This document shows positions 27,918-41,232 of a stretch of 55,635 nucleotides of DNA, in pieces. The stretch spans positions 1 to 55,635 of the forward strand of contig NZ_JOGX01000041.1 in assembly GCF_000719555.1 (NCBI RefSeq), given 5' to 3'. Under the pieces are notes generated by a model that was not told the origin of the DNA, did not search any database, and saw nothing but the letters and a program-made list of their open reading frames with translations. Source of the stretch: Streptomyces sp. NRRL F-5727. Lineage in GTDB: Bacteria; Actinomycetota; Actinomycetes; Streptomycetales; Streptomycetaceae. The position numbers and the translations under genes were made by a program. Position 1 is the first letter of the stretch, and the number at the start of each line of letters is the position of its first letter.

Positions 27918-29104
27918 GCAACGACCGGCTGACCGAGCGGTGGCAGGGCTCGCTCATGGACAACTACGGCACCCCGCGCCTCCCCCTGGTCCGCGGCGAG
28001 GGCGCCAAGGTATGGGACGCCGACGGCACCGAGTACCTGGACCTCGTCGGCGGCATCGCGGTGAACGCCCTCGGCCACGCCCACCCGGCGGTCGTCGAGG
28101 CGGTCACCCGACAGATCCAGAGCCTCGGACATGTCTCCAACCTCTTCGTCGCCGAACCGCCCGTGGCCCTCGCCGAGCGGCTCCTCGGCCTCTTCGGCCG
28201 GCCGGGGAAGGTCTTCTTCTGCAACTCGGGCGCCGAGGCGAACGAGGCCGCGTTCAAGCTCGGCCGGCTCACCGGCCGCACCCACATGGTCGCCACCGAG
28301 GGCGGTTTCCACGGCCGCACCATGGGCTCCCTCGCCCTCACCGGCCAGCCCGGCAAGCAGGCCCCGTTCCTGCCGCTGCCCGGCGACGTCACCCACGTCC
28401 CGTACGGCGACGCGGAGGCGCTGAGGGCCGCCGTCACCGAGGAGACGGCCTTCGTCGTCATCGAGCCCATCCAGGGCGAGAACGGCGTCGTCGTGCCGCC
28501 GCCCGGCTATCTGAAGGCGGCCCGCGAGATCACCCGCGCCACCGGCACCCTCCTCGTCCTCGACGAGGTGCAGACCGGCATCGGCCGCTGCGGCCACTGG
28601 TTCGAGCACCAGGCCCACGAGGGCGTCGAGCCCGACGTCGTCACCCTGGCCAAGGGGCTCGGCGGCGGCCTGCCGCTCGGCGCCACCGTCGCCTTCGGCG
28701 CGGCCGCCGAGCTGTTCGCCCCCGGCCACCACGGCACCACCTTCGGCGGCAACCCGGTCGCCTGCGCCGCCGGCCTCGCCGTCCTCGACACCCTCGGCGC
28801 CGACGCGGCCCTCGACCACGTCAAGTCCGTCGGCGAGCGGCTGCGCTCCGGAATCGAGGCCCTCGGGCACCCGCTGGTCTCCCATGTCCGTGGTGCGGGG
28901 CTCCTGCTGGGTATCGTGCTCACCGAGCCCCTCGCGCCCCAGGTGCAGCAGGCGGCTCAGGACGCCGGCCTCCTGGTGAACGCGCCCGCCCCCGACGTCG
29001 TACGGATCATGCCTCCGCTGGTCCTCACCGACGCCGAGGCGGACACCTTCCTCCGGGCCCTGCCGGCCGTCCTCGACAAGGCGTACAAGGCGTACGAGGC
29101 GTAA
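27914..29104 (+). CDS. argD: Acetylornithine aminotransferase
   Basis: ArgD is a PLP enzyme that converts N-acetylglutamate semialdehyde to N-acetylornithine with glutamate as donor. The 396-residue class III aminotransferase shows [15 protein letters not shown], the cofactor Asp in [14 protein letters not shown] and the PLP Lys247 in [14 protein letters not shown]. The end of the gene is built from 9-bp repeat units (KAYKAYEA), and the stop codon TAA is itself part of the third unit. argR follows 49 nt later. Confidence 0.97.
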   Translation: MSNDRLTERWQGSLMDNYGTPRLPLVRGEGAKVWDADGTEYLDLVGGIAVNALGHAHPAVVEAVTRQIQSLGHVSNLFVAEPPVALAERLLGLFGRPGKVFFCNSGAEANEAAFKLGRLTGRTHMVATEGGFHGRTMGSLALTGQPGKQAPFLPLPGDVTHVPYGDAEALRAAVTEETAFVVIEPIQGENGVVVPPPGYLKAAREITRATGTLLVLDEVQTGIGRCGHWFEHQAHEGVEPDVVTLAKGLGGGLPLGATVAFGAAAELFAPGHHGTTFGGNPVACAAGLAVLDTLGADAALDHVKSVGERLRSGIEALGHPLVSHVRGAGLLLGIVLTEPLAPQVQQAAQDAGLLVNAPAPDVVRIMPPLVLTDAEADTFLRALPAVLDKAYKAYEA

Positions 29105-29122
29105 CAGGCGTACGAGGCGAAC
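29078..29122 (+). repeat. 9-bp tandem repeat spanning the argD stop codon
   Basis: Five consecutive 9-bp units of the form NAGGCGWAM (AAGGCGTAC, AAGGCGTAC, GAGGCGTAA, CAGGCGTAC, GAGGCGAAC) run through the 3' end of argD. A single base change in the third unit creates the stop, and the remaining units stay in frame after it. Confidence 0.85.
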
Positions 29123-29153
29123 GGGCAAGGACGAACCGGAGAATGAGGCGACG

Positions 29154-29690
29154 ATGACCGACGCGCAGGGGAACGAGCACGGAGGGCCGTCGGTCCCGCA
29201 GACCCGCACCGCACGCCACCGCAGGATCGTCGACATCCTCAACCGGCAGCCGGTGCGGTCGCAGAGCCAGCTCGCCAAGCTCCTCGCGGACGACGGGCTG
29301 AGCGTCACCCAGGCGACGCTCTCCCGCGACCTCGACGAGCTCGGCGCGGTGAAGATCCGCAACACCGGCGGCGAGCTGATCTACGCGGTCCCCAGCGAGG
29401 GCGGCTTCCGCACCCCGCAGGCCCCCCTCGGCGAGTCCGCCAAGGAGGAGCGGATGCGCCGGCTCTCCGGCGAACTCCTCATCTCCGCAGAGGCGTCCGC
29501 CAACCTGGTGGTGCTCAGGACCCCGCCGGGCGCCGCCCAGTTCCTCGCGTCCGCCATCGACCAGGCCGAACTCCACGCGATCCTCGGCACCATCGCGGGC
29601 GACGACACCCTGCTGCTCATCTCCCGCGACCCCACCGGCGGCCAGGCGCTCGCCGACCACCTGCTGCGCCTGGCGCAGAAGGGGAACTGA
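29154..29690 (+). CDS. argR: Arginine repressor
   Basis: ArgR is a hexameric repressor that binds ARG boxes when arginine is present. The 178-residue protein has an N-terminal winged HTH ([20 protein letters not shown], then [20 protein letters not shown]) and the C-terminal arginine-binding, oligomerisation domain ([18 protein letters not shown]). As the last gene of the operon it represses, it closes a feedback loop. The likely targets in this window are the promoters before argC and argH. The stop lies 7 nt from that of the convergent L,D-transpeptidase gene. Confidence 0.97.
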   Translation: MTDAQGNEHGGPSVPQTRTARHRRIVDILNRQPVRSQSQLAKLLADDGLSVTQATLSRDLDELGAVKIRNTGGELIYAVPSEGGFRTPQAPLGESAKEERMRRLSGELLISAEASANLVVLRTPPGAAQFLASAIDQAELHAILGTIAGDDTLLLISRDPTGGQALADHLLRLAQKGN

Positions 29691-29697
29691 GCGCCGT

Positions 29698-30390
29698 TCA
29701 GTAGCGCGTGACCGCCGTCGGCCCCCGCCGGGTGCCGACGGCGATGTGCGGCCGCCGCGCCGGATCGGCCCAGGCGAGGATCGCCCGCATCGCGTCCGCC
29801 GGCACGGAGACGCAGCCGGCCGTCGCGCCCTTCCCGTTCACGTGCAGGAAGATCCCGGCGCCCCGCATCCGCACCGGGCGGGCGTAGTTGAAGCCGATGA
29901 CGAGCGCGTGGGCGTACTGCGTGCCGTACGCGACGATGTGCTCGGCCTCGGCGGCGCGGCAGTCCGCCGGCAGCCCCTCGACCCAGCGGTTGTACGCGCG
30001 CGAGTCGTTGTCCTGGCACCACCACGAGTCGTCGGTCGCCCGCACGTACCGGTAGCGGGTCCCGGCCGGCGCGGCCCGGATCCCGAAGGCGTACGGCAGG
30101 TCGAAGAGCCCGGTCGGCGTGGTGTTCGTCCCCTGTCGCCGGGTGGCCCCCTCCGCCAGTCCCTTCGCCCCGAACCGGGCCGGCGCCGACCCCGCCCGCA
30201 CCCACCGCCCGCCGCGCCGGTCCCACCAGGTGACGGTGCCGGTGGTGGCGGAGGTGTCCGCGGCCACGGCGGTGATCAGCTGGGAGCCGCCCCCGGTGTC
30301 CGCCATCCGCGCGGGCAGCGGGACCGTCCGGGGGGCCGGCGCGGAGGCGAGGGAGAGCAGCACGGCGCCGAGCGCGAGAAGGGTACGCAT
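29698..30390 (-). CDS. Secreted L,D-transpeptidase family protein
   Basis: The 230-residue protein has a signal peptide (MRTLLALGAVLLSLASAPAP) and a YkuD-type catalytic domain in the C-terminal half. The conserved His and Cys are in IFLHVNGKGATAGCVSVPAD. GNTTPTGLFDLPYAFG-like sequence (TNTTPTGLFDLPYAFG) corresponds to the usual TPxG element of the family. Such enzymes make 3-3 cross-links in peptidoglycan or attach proteins to it. The start is ATG. Located between argR and argH but on the opposite strand, it is not part of the arginine pathway. Confidence 0.88.
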   Translation of the reverse strand: MRTLLALGAVLLSLASAPAPRTVPLPARMADTGGGSQLITAVAADTSATTGTVTWWDRRGGRWVRAGSAPARFGAKGLAEGATRRQGTNTTPTGLFDLPYAFGIRAAPAGTRYRYVRATDDSWWCQDNDSRAYNRWVEGLPADCRAAEAEHIVAYGTQYAHALVIGFNYARPVRMRGAGIFLHVNGKGATAGCVSVPADAMRAILAWADPARRPHIAVGTRRGPTAVTRY

Positions 30391-30428
30391 GGCGGCGAGG
30401 CTAGGCGGCCGGCCGGCCGCCGGCCACG

Positions 30429-31034
30429 CTACTGACCCGACCGGGGGAGCGGCGGCAGCGGCAGCGGAAGCGCGGGCAGCCCGTCGAGGCTGGTGGCGAT
30501 GTGCTCCTTGCCCTCGCAGTAGGTGTTGAACTCGTCGTCCGTCTTGCGGTTGAAGAAGTCGGCGTGCAGCGACCGCTCCTCCCGGTACTCCATCAACGGC
30601 ACCGCGAAGCCGCAGGAGTCGCTGATCCGCCGCGCGTGCACGAGGACGATCGCCCGCGCGCTGATCTGGTCCTTCACCGCCTCCTCGGGGAACCGCCCGA
30701 AGAGCTCCGGCCAGCGCGGGTCGTCCCGCAGCACCACCTCGCCGTCGCCGTGCACCCGCACCACCGTCGGAGGTCCGGAGAAGGCCGTCCACATGAGGGT
30801 GATCCGTCCGTTGCCGGGCTCCCGCAGATGTGCGAGCGTCTCGGCGGTGCTGCCGCCGAAGTCGACGTAGGCGAGGGTCCGTTCGTCGAGGACGACGAGG
30901 GTCCCCTTCCGTCCCTTGGGAGAGAGATTGACGTGCCCGTCACCGGACAGGGGAGCGGTGGCGGTGAAGTAGAGGGGCTGGTCCTCGATGAAGGCGCGCA
31001 GCCGCCCGTCGATACGTTCGTACGTTTTTCCCAT
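30429..31034 (-). CDS. Pyridoxamine 5'-phosphate oxidase-like FMN-binding protein
   Basis: The 201-residue protein belongs to the split-barrel flavin-binding superfamily. FTATAPLSGDGHVNLSPKGR and TLAYVDFGGSTAETLAHLRE are typical of the putative PNPOx group, followed by ITLMWTAFSGPPTVVRVHGD. Members bind FMN or F420 and have various redox roles; PLP synthesis is unlikely for this subgroup. The C-terminal tail is Pro/Leu-rich. It lies 38 nt upstream of the L,D-transpeptidase gene on the same strand and may share its transcript. Confidence 0.85.
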   Translation of the reverse strand: MGKTYERIDGRLRAFIEDQPLYFTATAPLSGDGHVNLSPKGRKGTLVVLDERTLAYVDFGGSTAETLAHLREPGNGRITLMWTAFSGPPTVVRVHGDGEVVLRDDPRWPELFGRFPEEAVKDQISARAIVLVHARRISDSCGFAVPLMEYREERSLHADFFNRKTDDEFNTYCEGKEHIATSLDGLPALPLPLPPLPRSGQ

Positions 31035-31094
31035 GGCCGCATCATCTCTGGTGGAGGCCGCTCCCTGTCGGGCCGTCCCACGGAAGGGACCGGG

Positions 31095-35721
<4,627 letters not shown>

Positions 35722-35729
35722 ATCCGCTC

Positions 35730-36239
35730 CTACAGCGCCGCCGCCCAGTCCGCGAGCGCGTCGAAGTCCGGCCGGAGCAGTCCGAGCCGCGGGTCGACGT
35801 GCAGCAGCAGGGCGGCGGCGTCGTGCCGTCCCTCCACGTACGCGTGGTCGTGCGGCGTGATGTCGTCGTCCACCCACGCGAACGGCCGCCCCCGCGCGTA
35901 CTCCAGGACGTACCGGGTCTTCCAGAACGTGCCGTGCGGGGCGGCCCCGTGCATGCTCGGCCAGTCGATGAACGGCAGCTCGGGCAGCCCCAGATGCGGG
36001 CCTATCCACTCGTTGGCCTCGCCCTTCCAGGTCGTCGCCCAGACCAGCTCGTACGCCTCCGAGAGCGCGAGCAGCTCCGGTCCGTGGTCCGGGTTCAGCC
36101 ACACCCGCAGCGGCTTGGTCTCGCACCAGCCGCCCGGCCGCATCCGGTGCGTCCGGTACCCCTCGGGGCGGCGCTCGCGCTGCGCCGCGTAGGGGTTGAG
36201 CGGTCCGTCCACGTCGATCAGCAGCAGCGGCTTCGTCAT
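35730..36239 (-). CDS. HAD-like protein
   Basis: The 169-residue protein starts MTKPLLLIDVDGPLNPYAAQ, matching motif I of the HAD superfamily (DxDG), with FAWVDDDITPHDHAYVEG as a probable motif IV (DDD). Between them, LVWATTWKGEANEWIGPHLG contains the motif II-like Thr. It lacks a large cap domain. Phosphatase activity is plausible but the substrate is unknown. The ATG at 36239 is preferred to an in-frame start 12 codons upstream because the HAD motif should lie close to the N-terminus. Its stop is 8 nt from that of argH. Confidence 0.8.
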   Translation of the reverse strand: MTKPLLLIDVDGPLNPYAAQRERRPEGYRTHRMRPGGWCETKPLRVWLNPDHGPELLALSEAYELVWATTWKGEANEWIGPHLGLPELPFIDWPSMHGAAPHGTFWKTRYVLEYARGRPFAWVDDDITPHDHAYVEGRHDAAALLLHVDPRLGLLRPDFDALADWAAAL

Positions 36240-36287
36240 GCCCCCAGCATCCCGTCCGGCCCCTCGGTGAGGCATCGGAATTTCGAA

Positions 36288-36305
36288 TGAGACAAAGATG
36301 TCTCA
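36288..36305. promoter_or_regulatory. TetR operator palindrome
   Basis: TGAGACAAAGATGTCTCA is a perfect inverted repeat with 7-bp arms and a 4-bp centre. It overlaps the expected -35 region of the tetR-MFS operon; a -10 (TATGGT, 36312-36317) and a third half-site-like GTCTCAT (36320-36326) follow. The ATG inside the palindrome at 36298 is therefore unlikely to be the tetR start. Confidence 0.7.
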
Positions 36306-36324
36306 CCCGGTGTATGGTCGTCTC

Positions 36325-36876
36325 ATGTCAGTCGACCGCACCCAGGTGCTCCGTACCGCCGCCGCCCTGCTCTCCCGCAAGGCGACCGCCACCATGGACG
36401 AGGTCGCCCGGGCCGCCGGCATCGGGCGGGCCACGCTGCACCGGCACTTCGCCGGGCGGGACGCGCTCGTGCGGGCGCTGGAGCAGATGTGCATCGAGGA
36501 GGCCGAGGCCGCGCTCGACGCGGCCCGGATCGAGGAGGGGCCCGCCGACGAGGCGGTCCGCCGGCTCGTCGCCGCCTCGCAGCCCGCCGCCCCGCTGCTC
36601 TCCTTCCTCGTCACCGAGAACCAGCTGTTCGAGGGGGACGGGCAGAACGAGGGCTGGGCCCGGCTCGACGCCCGGCTCGCCGCCCTCTTCCGGCGCGGCC
36701 AGGAGGAGGGCACCTTCCGGATCGACCTGAGCCCCGTCTGGCTCTGCGAAGCCTTCTACGGGCTGATCAGCTCGGGCGCCTGGGCCGTCGCCGACGGGCG
36801 GGTCGCCGCCAACGACTTTTCTTACATGATCGCCGAGCTGCTGCTCGGCGGAGCGCGCAGGAGCGTGGAGAAGTGA
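36325..36876 (+). CDS. TetR-family transcriptional regulator
   Basis: The 183-residue protein has an N-terminal TetR HTH (ATATMDEVARAAGIGRATLH, then RHFAGRDALVRAL) and a variable helical ligand domain. It probably represses itself and the efflux gene with which it overlaps by 4 nt (GTGA). The start is the ATG at 36325 (MSVDRTQVLR): a TATGGT -10 lies 8 nt upstream, so transcription is probably leaderless, while the alternative ATG at 36298 lies within the operator. Confidence 0.9.
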   Translation: MSVDRTQVLRTAAALLSRKATATMDEVARAAGIGRATLHRHFAGRDALVRALEQMCIEEAEAALDAARIEEGPADEAVRRLVAASQPAAPLLSFLVTENQLFEGDGQNEGWARLDARLAALFRRGQEEGTFRIDLSPVWLCEAFYGLISSGAWAVADGRVAANDFSYMIAELLLGGARRSVEK

Positions 36877-38432
36877 CCACCGAAACCGTCCGCTACGACA
36901 AGGGCAACGAGGAGAGCCATACCGGGGGCGTGCGCCGTCCCGGCCGGTGGCTCGCCCTCGCCGCGCTCGTCCTGGCCGTGCTGCTGGTGGCCGTGGACGC
37001 CACCGTGCTCGGCCTGGCGACCCCGTTCCTCTCCGAGGACCTGAAGCCGACCGGCACCCAGCTGCTCTGGATCGGCGACGTCTACTCCTTCGTCATCGCC
37101 GGCCTGCTGGTCTCCATGGGCAGCCTCGGCGACCGCATCGGCCGCAAGAGGCTGCTCCTCGTCGGCGCCGCCGCCTTCGGTGCCGTCTCGGTCCTGAACG
37201 CCTACGCCTCCAGCCCCGAGATGATGATCGCCGCCCGCGCCCTCCTCGGCGTCGCCGGCGCGACCCTGATGCCGTCCACCCTCGCCCTCATCCGGAACCT
37301 CTTCCACGACCCGCGCGAGCGCAGCCTCGCCATCGGCGTCTGGGGCGCCATGGCCGCGGCCGGCGCCGCCGTCGGCCCGGTCGTCGGAGGCTTCCTCCTG
37401 GAGCACTTCTGGTGGGGCTCGGTCTTCCTCATCAACCTGCCCGTCATGGCCGTCCTGGTCGTCGTCGGCATCCGGCTGATCCCCGAGTCGAAGAACCCGG
37501 ACCCGGGCCCGTGGGACCTCCCCAGCGTCGCCCTCTCCCTCGTCGGCATGATCGGCGTCGTCTACGCGATCAAGGAACTGGCCTCGCACGGCCTCACCCT
37601 CGACGTGGCCGTCGCCGCGCTCGCCGGCGCCGGCGGCCTCACCTGGTTCGTCCGCCGCCAGCTCACCCTGCCGGCCCCGCTCCTGGACATGCGCCTGTTC
37701 CGCAACCGCGGCTTCTCCGGCGCCGTCCTCGCCGACCTGCTGACCATTCTCGGCCTCGCCGGCCTGGTGTTCTTCCTGTCCCAGTTCTTCCAGCTGGTCC
37801 AGGGCCGCTCGCCGCTGGAGGCCGGCCTCGCCGAGCTGCCCGCCGCCATCGGCTCGGTGACCGCCGGCCTGCTCGCCGGCCGGGTCGCCCGCCGGTACTC
37901 GGTCCGCTCCGTCGTCGCCGGCGGCCTCGCCGCCATCGGTCTCGCCCTCGCGGTCCTCACCGTCATCGGCCGGTCCACCGGCTACCCGTTCCTCGGCGCG
38001 ACCCTGCTCGTCGTCGGCGTCGGCGCGGGCCTCGCCTTCACCGTCACCGCCGACGTGATCCTCTCCAGCGTCCCCAAGGACCAGGCCGGATCCGCCTCCG
38101 CCGTCTCCGAGACGGCGTACGAGCTCGGCGCCGCCCTCGGCATCGCCGTCCTCGGCTCCATCGTGACCGGCGTCTACCGCGGCTTCACCACCCCGGCCGG
38201 CGTCCCGTCCGACGTCGCCGCGGCCGCCCACGACTCGCTCGGCGGCGCCGTCGAGGCGTCCGCGGCGCTCGACCCGGCCTCCGCCGGCGCCCTCGTCACG
38301 GCCGCCCAGGACGCCTTCGTCGACGGCCTGCGGATCGCCGCCGGCGTCGGCGCGGCCGTCCTCCTCGCCACCGCCGCGGCCGCCTGGTTCCTCCTCAGGG
38401 ACCAGAAGCTCGCGGACGGCGCCGAGCACTGA
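36873..38432 (+). CDS. DHA2-type MFS drug efflux transporter (14 TM)
   Basis: The 519-residue membrane protein belongs to the 14-helix drug:H+ antiporters (SmvA/QacA/LfrA type). Helix 1 contains VAVDATVLGLATPF with the conserved acidic residue. Motif A is GSLGDRIGRKRLLLVG. The helix 5 region is WGAMAAAGAAVGPVVGGFLL, with motif C-type GPVVGG. The long C-terminal periplasmic loop lies around GFTTPAGVPSDVAAAAHDSL. It should export cationic or amphipathic compounds and be induced when the ligand releases the TetR protein encoded just upstream. Confidence 0.93.
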   Translation: MTTETVRYDKGNEESHTGGVRRPGRWLALAALVLAVLLVAVDATVLGLATPFLSEDLKPTGTQLLWIGDVYSFVIAGLLVSMGSLGDRIGRKRLLLVGAAAFGAVSVLNAYASSPEMMIAARALLGVAGATLMPSTLALIRNLFHDPRERSLAIGVWGAMAAAGAAVGPVVGGFLLEHFWWGSVFLINLPVMAVLVVVGIRLIPESKNPDPGPWDLPSVALSLVGMIGVVYAIKELASHGLTLDVAVAALAGAGGLTWFVRRQLTLPAPLLDMRLFRNRGFSGAVLADLLTILGLAGLVFFLSQFFQLVQGRSPLEAGLAELPAAIGSVTAGLLAGRVARRYSVRSVVAGGLAAIGLALAVLTVIGRSTGYPFLGATLLVVGVGAGLAFTVTADVILSSVPKDQAGSASAVSETAYELGAALGIAVLGSIVTGVYRGFTTPAGVPSDVAAAAHDSLGGAVEASAALDPASAGALVTAAQDAFVDGLRIAAGVGAAVLLATAAAAWFLLRDQKLADGAEH

Positions 38433-38450
38433 CGCACCCGCCCCACGCAC

Positions 38451-38484
38451 GAGGGCGCCCCCGGACGGATCCGGGGGCGCCCTC
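38451..38484. terminator. Bidirectional hairpin terminator
   Basis: GAGGGCGCCCCCGGA (38451-38465) and TCCGGGGGCGCCCTC (38470-38484) form a perfect 15-bp stem with a 4-nt loop between the convergent MFS and plsC genes. Confidence 0.88.
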
Positions 38485-38504
38485 ACGCGTACCTGGCTCG
38501 CCGA

Positions 38505-39179
38505 CTACGCGGCTTCCTTCGCCTTCGTGGCGTACATGTCCACGTACTCCTGGCCCGACAGCCGCATGACCTCCGCCATCACCGAGTCCGTCACCGCCCG
38601 CAGCACGTACCGGTCGCGGTCCATGCCCTCGTACCGGGAGAACTCCAGCGGCTCGCCGAAGCGGACCGTCACCTGCACCGGGCGCGGGAAGCCCGCACCG
38701 CCCGGCTGCGCCTTGTCCGTGCCGATCACCGCGAACGGCACCACCGGCGCGCCGGTCATCAGCGTCAGCCGCGCCACGCCCGTACGGCCCCGGTACAGCC
38801 GGCCGTCGGGGGAGCGGGTGCCCTCCGGGTAGATCGAGAAGATCTTGCCCTCCTCCAGCACCCGACGGCCCGTCATCAGCGCCGCGACACCGCCGCGGCC
38901 GCCGTCCCGGTCCACCGGGATCATGCCGACGCTGGTGAAGAACCAGGCCATCAGCCGGCCCTTGATCCCCTTGCCCGTCACGTACTCGTCCTTGCCGATG
39001 AAGAAGACCTGGCGGTCCAGGCAGATCGGCATGATCATCGAGTCGATGAAGGTGAGGTGGTTGCCCGCGAGGATCACCGGACCGGTCCCGGGGACGTTCT
39101 CGGCGCCCTCGACACGGGGGCGGAACATCAGACGCAGGATCGGACCGAGGGTGGCCTTGACGATCGCGTGACGGGACAA
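38505..39179 (-). CDS. plsC: 1-acyl-sn-glycerol-3-phosphate acyltransferase
   Basis: The 224-residue enzyme acylates lysophosphatidic acid to phosphatidic acid at the membrane. The catalytic HX4D motif is in LAGNHLTFIDSM (His41, Asp46), and the substrate motif is SIYPEGTRSPDGRLYRG. AFFTSVGMIPVDRDGG-like sequence (WFFTSVGMIPVDRDGG) and TGAPVVPFAVIGTD complete the family blocks. The start is TTG, supported by GGAGGAA 3 nt upstream. Paralogues are common in Streptomyces, so the exact acceptor is uncertain. It is divergent from glpQ. Confidence 0.92.
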   Translation of the reverse strand: MSRHAIVKATLGPILRLMFRPRVEGAENVPGTGPVILAGNHLTFIDSMIMPICLDRQVFFIGKDEYVTGKGIKGRLMAWFFTSVGMIPVDRDGGRGGVAALMTGRRVLEEGKIFSIYPEGTRSPDGRLYRGRTGVARLTLMTGAPVVPFAVIGTDKAQPGGAGFPRPVQVTVRFGEPLEFSRYEGMDRDRYVLRAVTDSVMAEVMRLSGQEYVDMYATKAKEAA

Positions 39180-39267
39180 CGGTTCCTCCGGTGTCGGGCG
39201 GGCGGCTCCGGGAGCCGACGGTGCAGCACGCGACGATACTCGCGGGTCACCGCCCCGCGCACATCGG

Positions 39268-39301
39268 GTTCACCGAACGGATACACGGTGTTGACGCGTG
39301 T
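39268..39301 (+). promoter_or_regulatory. Possible PHO box upstream of glpQ
   Basis: GTTCACCGAAC (39268-39278) matches the 11-bp PhoP direct-repeat unit (GTTCAYYYRSS-like). It is followed at 11-bp spacing by GGATACACGGT and GTTGACGCGTG. Streptomyces glpQ genes are known PhoP targets. The second and third units match less well. Confidence 0.45.
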
Positions 39302-39401
39302 TTGCGCCATGTTCCGCCCAGGTCCGCCGCCCGTAGGGGATCACTGCCTACCGTCGGGTCCACCCATCGACAGGTGCGGGACATCACACAGGAGGACCCC
39401 C

Positions 39402-40577
39402 ATGACCCAGGGCGCACCCAGGACCCCCGCCCGCCGGGCGCTGCTCGGCGCGGCCGGCGCCGCCGCGATCGGCGTCACCGCCGGCCTCACCGCCGGCCAG
39501 GGCACCGCGCGGGCCGCCGAGACCGGCCGCCCGCACGGCCAGGGCCACGGGCGCGGCTACCGCTCGCTCCCCGTCCCCACCGTCATCGCCCACCGCGGCG
39601 CCAGCGGCTACCGCCCCGAGCACACCCTCGGCTCGTACGCGCACGCGCTGGACCTCGGCGCCCACGTCATCGAGCAGGACCTCGTCCCCACCAGGGACGG
39701 CCACCTGGTCTGCCGCCACGAGAACGACATCACCGGCACCACCGACGTCGCCGACCACCCCGAGTTCGCCTCCCGCAGGACCACCAAGACGGTCGACGGC
39801 GTCTCGTACACCGGCTGGTTCACCGAGGACTTCACCCTCGCCGAGCTGAAGACCCTGCGCGCCAAGGAGCGGATCCCCGGCATCCGCCAGGAGAACACCC
39901 TCTACGACGGCCGCTGGACCGTCCCCACCTTCGAGGAGGTGCTGCGCTGGGCCGACGAGGAGGGCCGCCGCCGGGGCCGCGAGATCTGGCTCCACGTCGA
40001 GACCAAGCACCCCTCGTACTTCCGCTCGATCGGCCTCGGCCTGGAGGAGCGGCTGGCGAAGCTGCTCCGCCGCCACGGCCGCCACCGCGCGAACTCCGCC
40101 GTCTTCCTCCAGTCCTTCGAGCCCAGCAGCATCCAGCGCCTGTCGAAGCTGGTGGACTCCCCGCTGGTGGTCCTGCTCTCCGGCGCGGCCACCCGCCCCT
40201 GGGACTTCGTCGAGGCCGGCGACCCGCGGACCGTCGCCGACCTCGTCACCCCGGCCGGACTGCGCTGGATCGCCTCGTACGCGCAGGGCATCGGCCCCAC
40301 CCTCGACCTGGTCATCCCCAAGGACGCCACGGGCCGGCTCGGCACCCCCACCACCCTGGTGCGGGACGCGCACGCGGAGGGCCTGATCCTCCACCCGTAC
40401 ACCCAGCGCAACGAGAACGCCTTCCTGCCGGCCGACTTCCGCCGCGGCACCGACCCGGCCGCCTACGGCGACGCCTTCGGCGCCCTGAAGCGGTACCTCG
40501 AGACCGGCATCGACGGCGTCTTCTCCGACAACCCCGACACCGCCCTGCTGGCCGCCGCGGACCTCGACGCCCGCTGA
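39402..40577 (+). CDS. glpQ: Secreted glycerophosphodiester phosphodiesterase
   Basis: GlpQ hydrolyses glycerophosphodiesters to glycerol-3-phosphate and an alcohol; secreted forms let the cell use phospholipid or teichoic acid breakdown products as phosphate source. The 391-residue protein has a Tat-type signal (TPARRALLGAAGAAAIGVTA) and a GDPD TIM barrel with VIAHRGASGYRPEHTLGSY, HVIEQDLVPTRDGHLVCRHE and the C-terminal GVFSDNPDTAL. The two catalytic His residues lie in HRG and in the HEN segment. The ATG has GGAGG 6 nt upstream. A possible PHO box precedes it. Confidence 0.94.
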   Translation: MTQGAPRTPARRALLGAAGAAAIGVTAGLTAGQGTARAAETGRPHGQGHGRGYRSLPVPTVIAHRGASGYRPEHTLGSYAHALDLGAHVIEQDLVPTRDGHLVCRHENDITGTTDVADHPEFASRRTTKTVDGVSYTGWFTEDFTLAELKTLRAKERIPGIRQENTLYDGRWTVPTFEEVLRWADEEGRRRGREIWLHVETKHPSYFRSIGLGLEERLAKLLRRHGRHRANSAVFLQSFEPSSIQRLSKLVDSPLVVLLSGAATRPWDFVEAGDPRTVADLVTPAGLRWIASYAQGIGPTLDLVIPKDATGRLGTPTTLVRDAHAEGLILHPYTQRNENAFLPADFRRGTDPAAYGDAFGALKRYLETGIDGVFSDNPDTALLAAADLDAR

Positions 40578-40583
40578 CCCGGG

Positions 40584-40616
40584 CCACCCGGCCGGCGGCG
40601 TACGCCGACCGGGTGG
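40584..40616 (+). terminator. Hairpin terminator after glpQ
   Basis: CCACCCGGCCGGCG (40584-40597) pairs with CGCCGACCGGGTGG (40603-40616), with one mismatch and a 5-nt loop, starting 6 nt after the stop codon. Confidence 0.75.
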
Positions 40617-40667
40617 TTCCCCGCCCGGGGCGCAACCGCGCCGCCGCGCCGCCGCATCGTGCCGGTC

Positions 40668-41207
40668 ATGACCTCCCCGGAAACCCTCCTCGCCACCCTC
40701 ACCCCGCTGCTCGCCGCCGAGTCGCGCGCGGAGGCCGCGGCCGCCGGGATCGAGCCCGGCGACCTCGAACAGGCCGTCTGGCTCCGGCTCCTGGAACGGC
40801 TCAGCGCCGACGGCGCCCCCGAGCGCCCCGCCGACTGGCTCCGCCGCGCCGTCCGCGCCGAGGCCCGCCGGGCCCGCCGCACCACCGGCCGCGAACGCCC
40901 GTACCACGACGGGGAGACCCGCCCCGAGGCGTACGGCTCCGGTCCCGAGGGCTCCGCCCTCACCGCCGAACGCCGCCGCACCCTCCGCGCCGCCGTCACC
41001 CGGACGCCCGGCCGCTGCCCCCGCCTGCTGAACGCGATGCTCGACCCGGCGGACCCCACCTACCGGGAAATCGCAGGAACGTTGGGTATCTCACAAGGCA
41101 GTCTGGGGCCGATGCGTTCCCGCTGCCTGGGATGCCTGCGCAGAATGCTCGCGGCAGAGGTTCCCGCATCCGGCCGACGGGGAAGGGTGCGGGGTACCGA
41201 TCGGTGA
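40668..41207 (+). CDS. Sigma-70-family (ECF-like) RNA polymerase sigma factor
   Basis: The 179-residue protein has a region 2-like N-terminal part (EPGDLEQAVWLRLLERLSAD ... RPADWLRRAVRAEARRARR) and a region 4 HTH (YREIAGTLGISQGSLGPMRS followed by RCLGCLRRML). SLGPMRSRCL is characteristic of a Streptomyces ECF subgroup. No anti-sigma gene is adjacent. The C-terminus is basic. The ATG at 40668 is chosen over a GTG 3 codons upstream; neither has a strong Shine-Dalgarno. Confidence 0.86.
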   Translation: MTSPETLLATLTPLLAAESRAEAAAAGIEPGDLEQAVWLRLLERLSADGAPERPADWLRRAVRAEARRARRTTGRERPYHDGETRPEAYGSGPEGSALTAERRRTLRAAVTRTPGRCPRLLNAMLDPADPTYREIAGTLGISQGSLGPMRSRCLGCLRRMLAAEVPASGRRGRVRGTDR

Positions 41208-41232
41208 CCAGATGAGCGGGAGGCATGCACAC

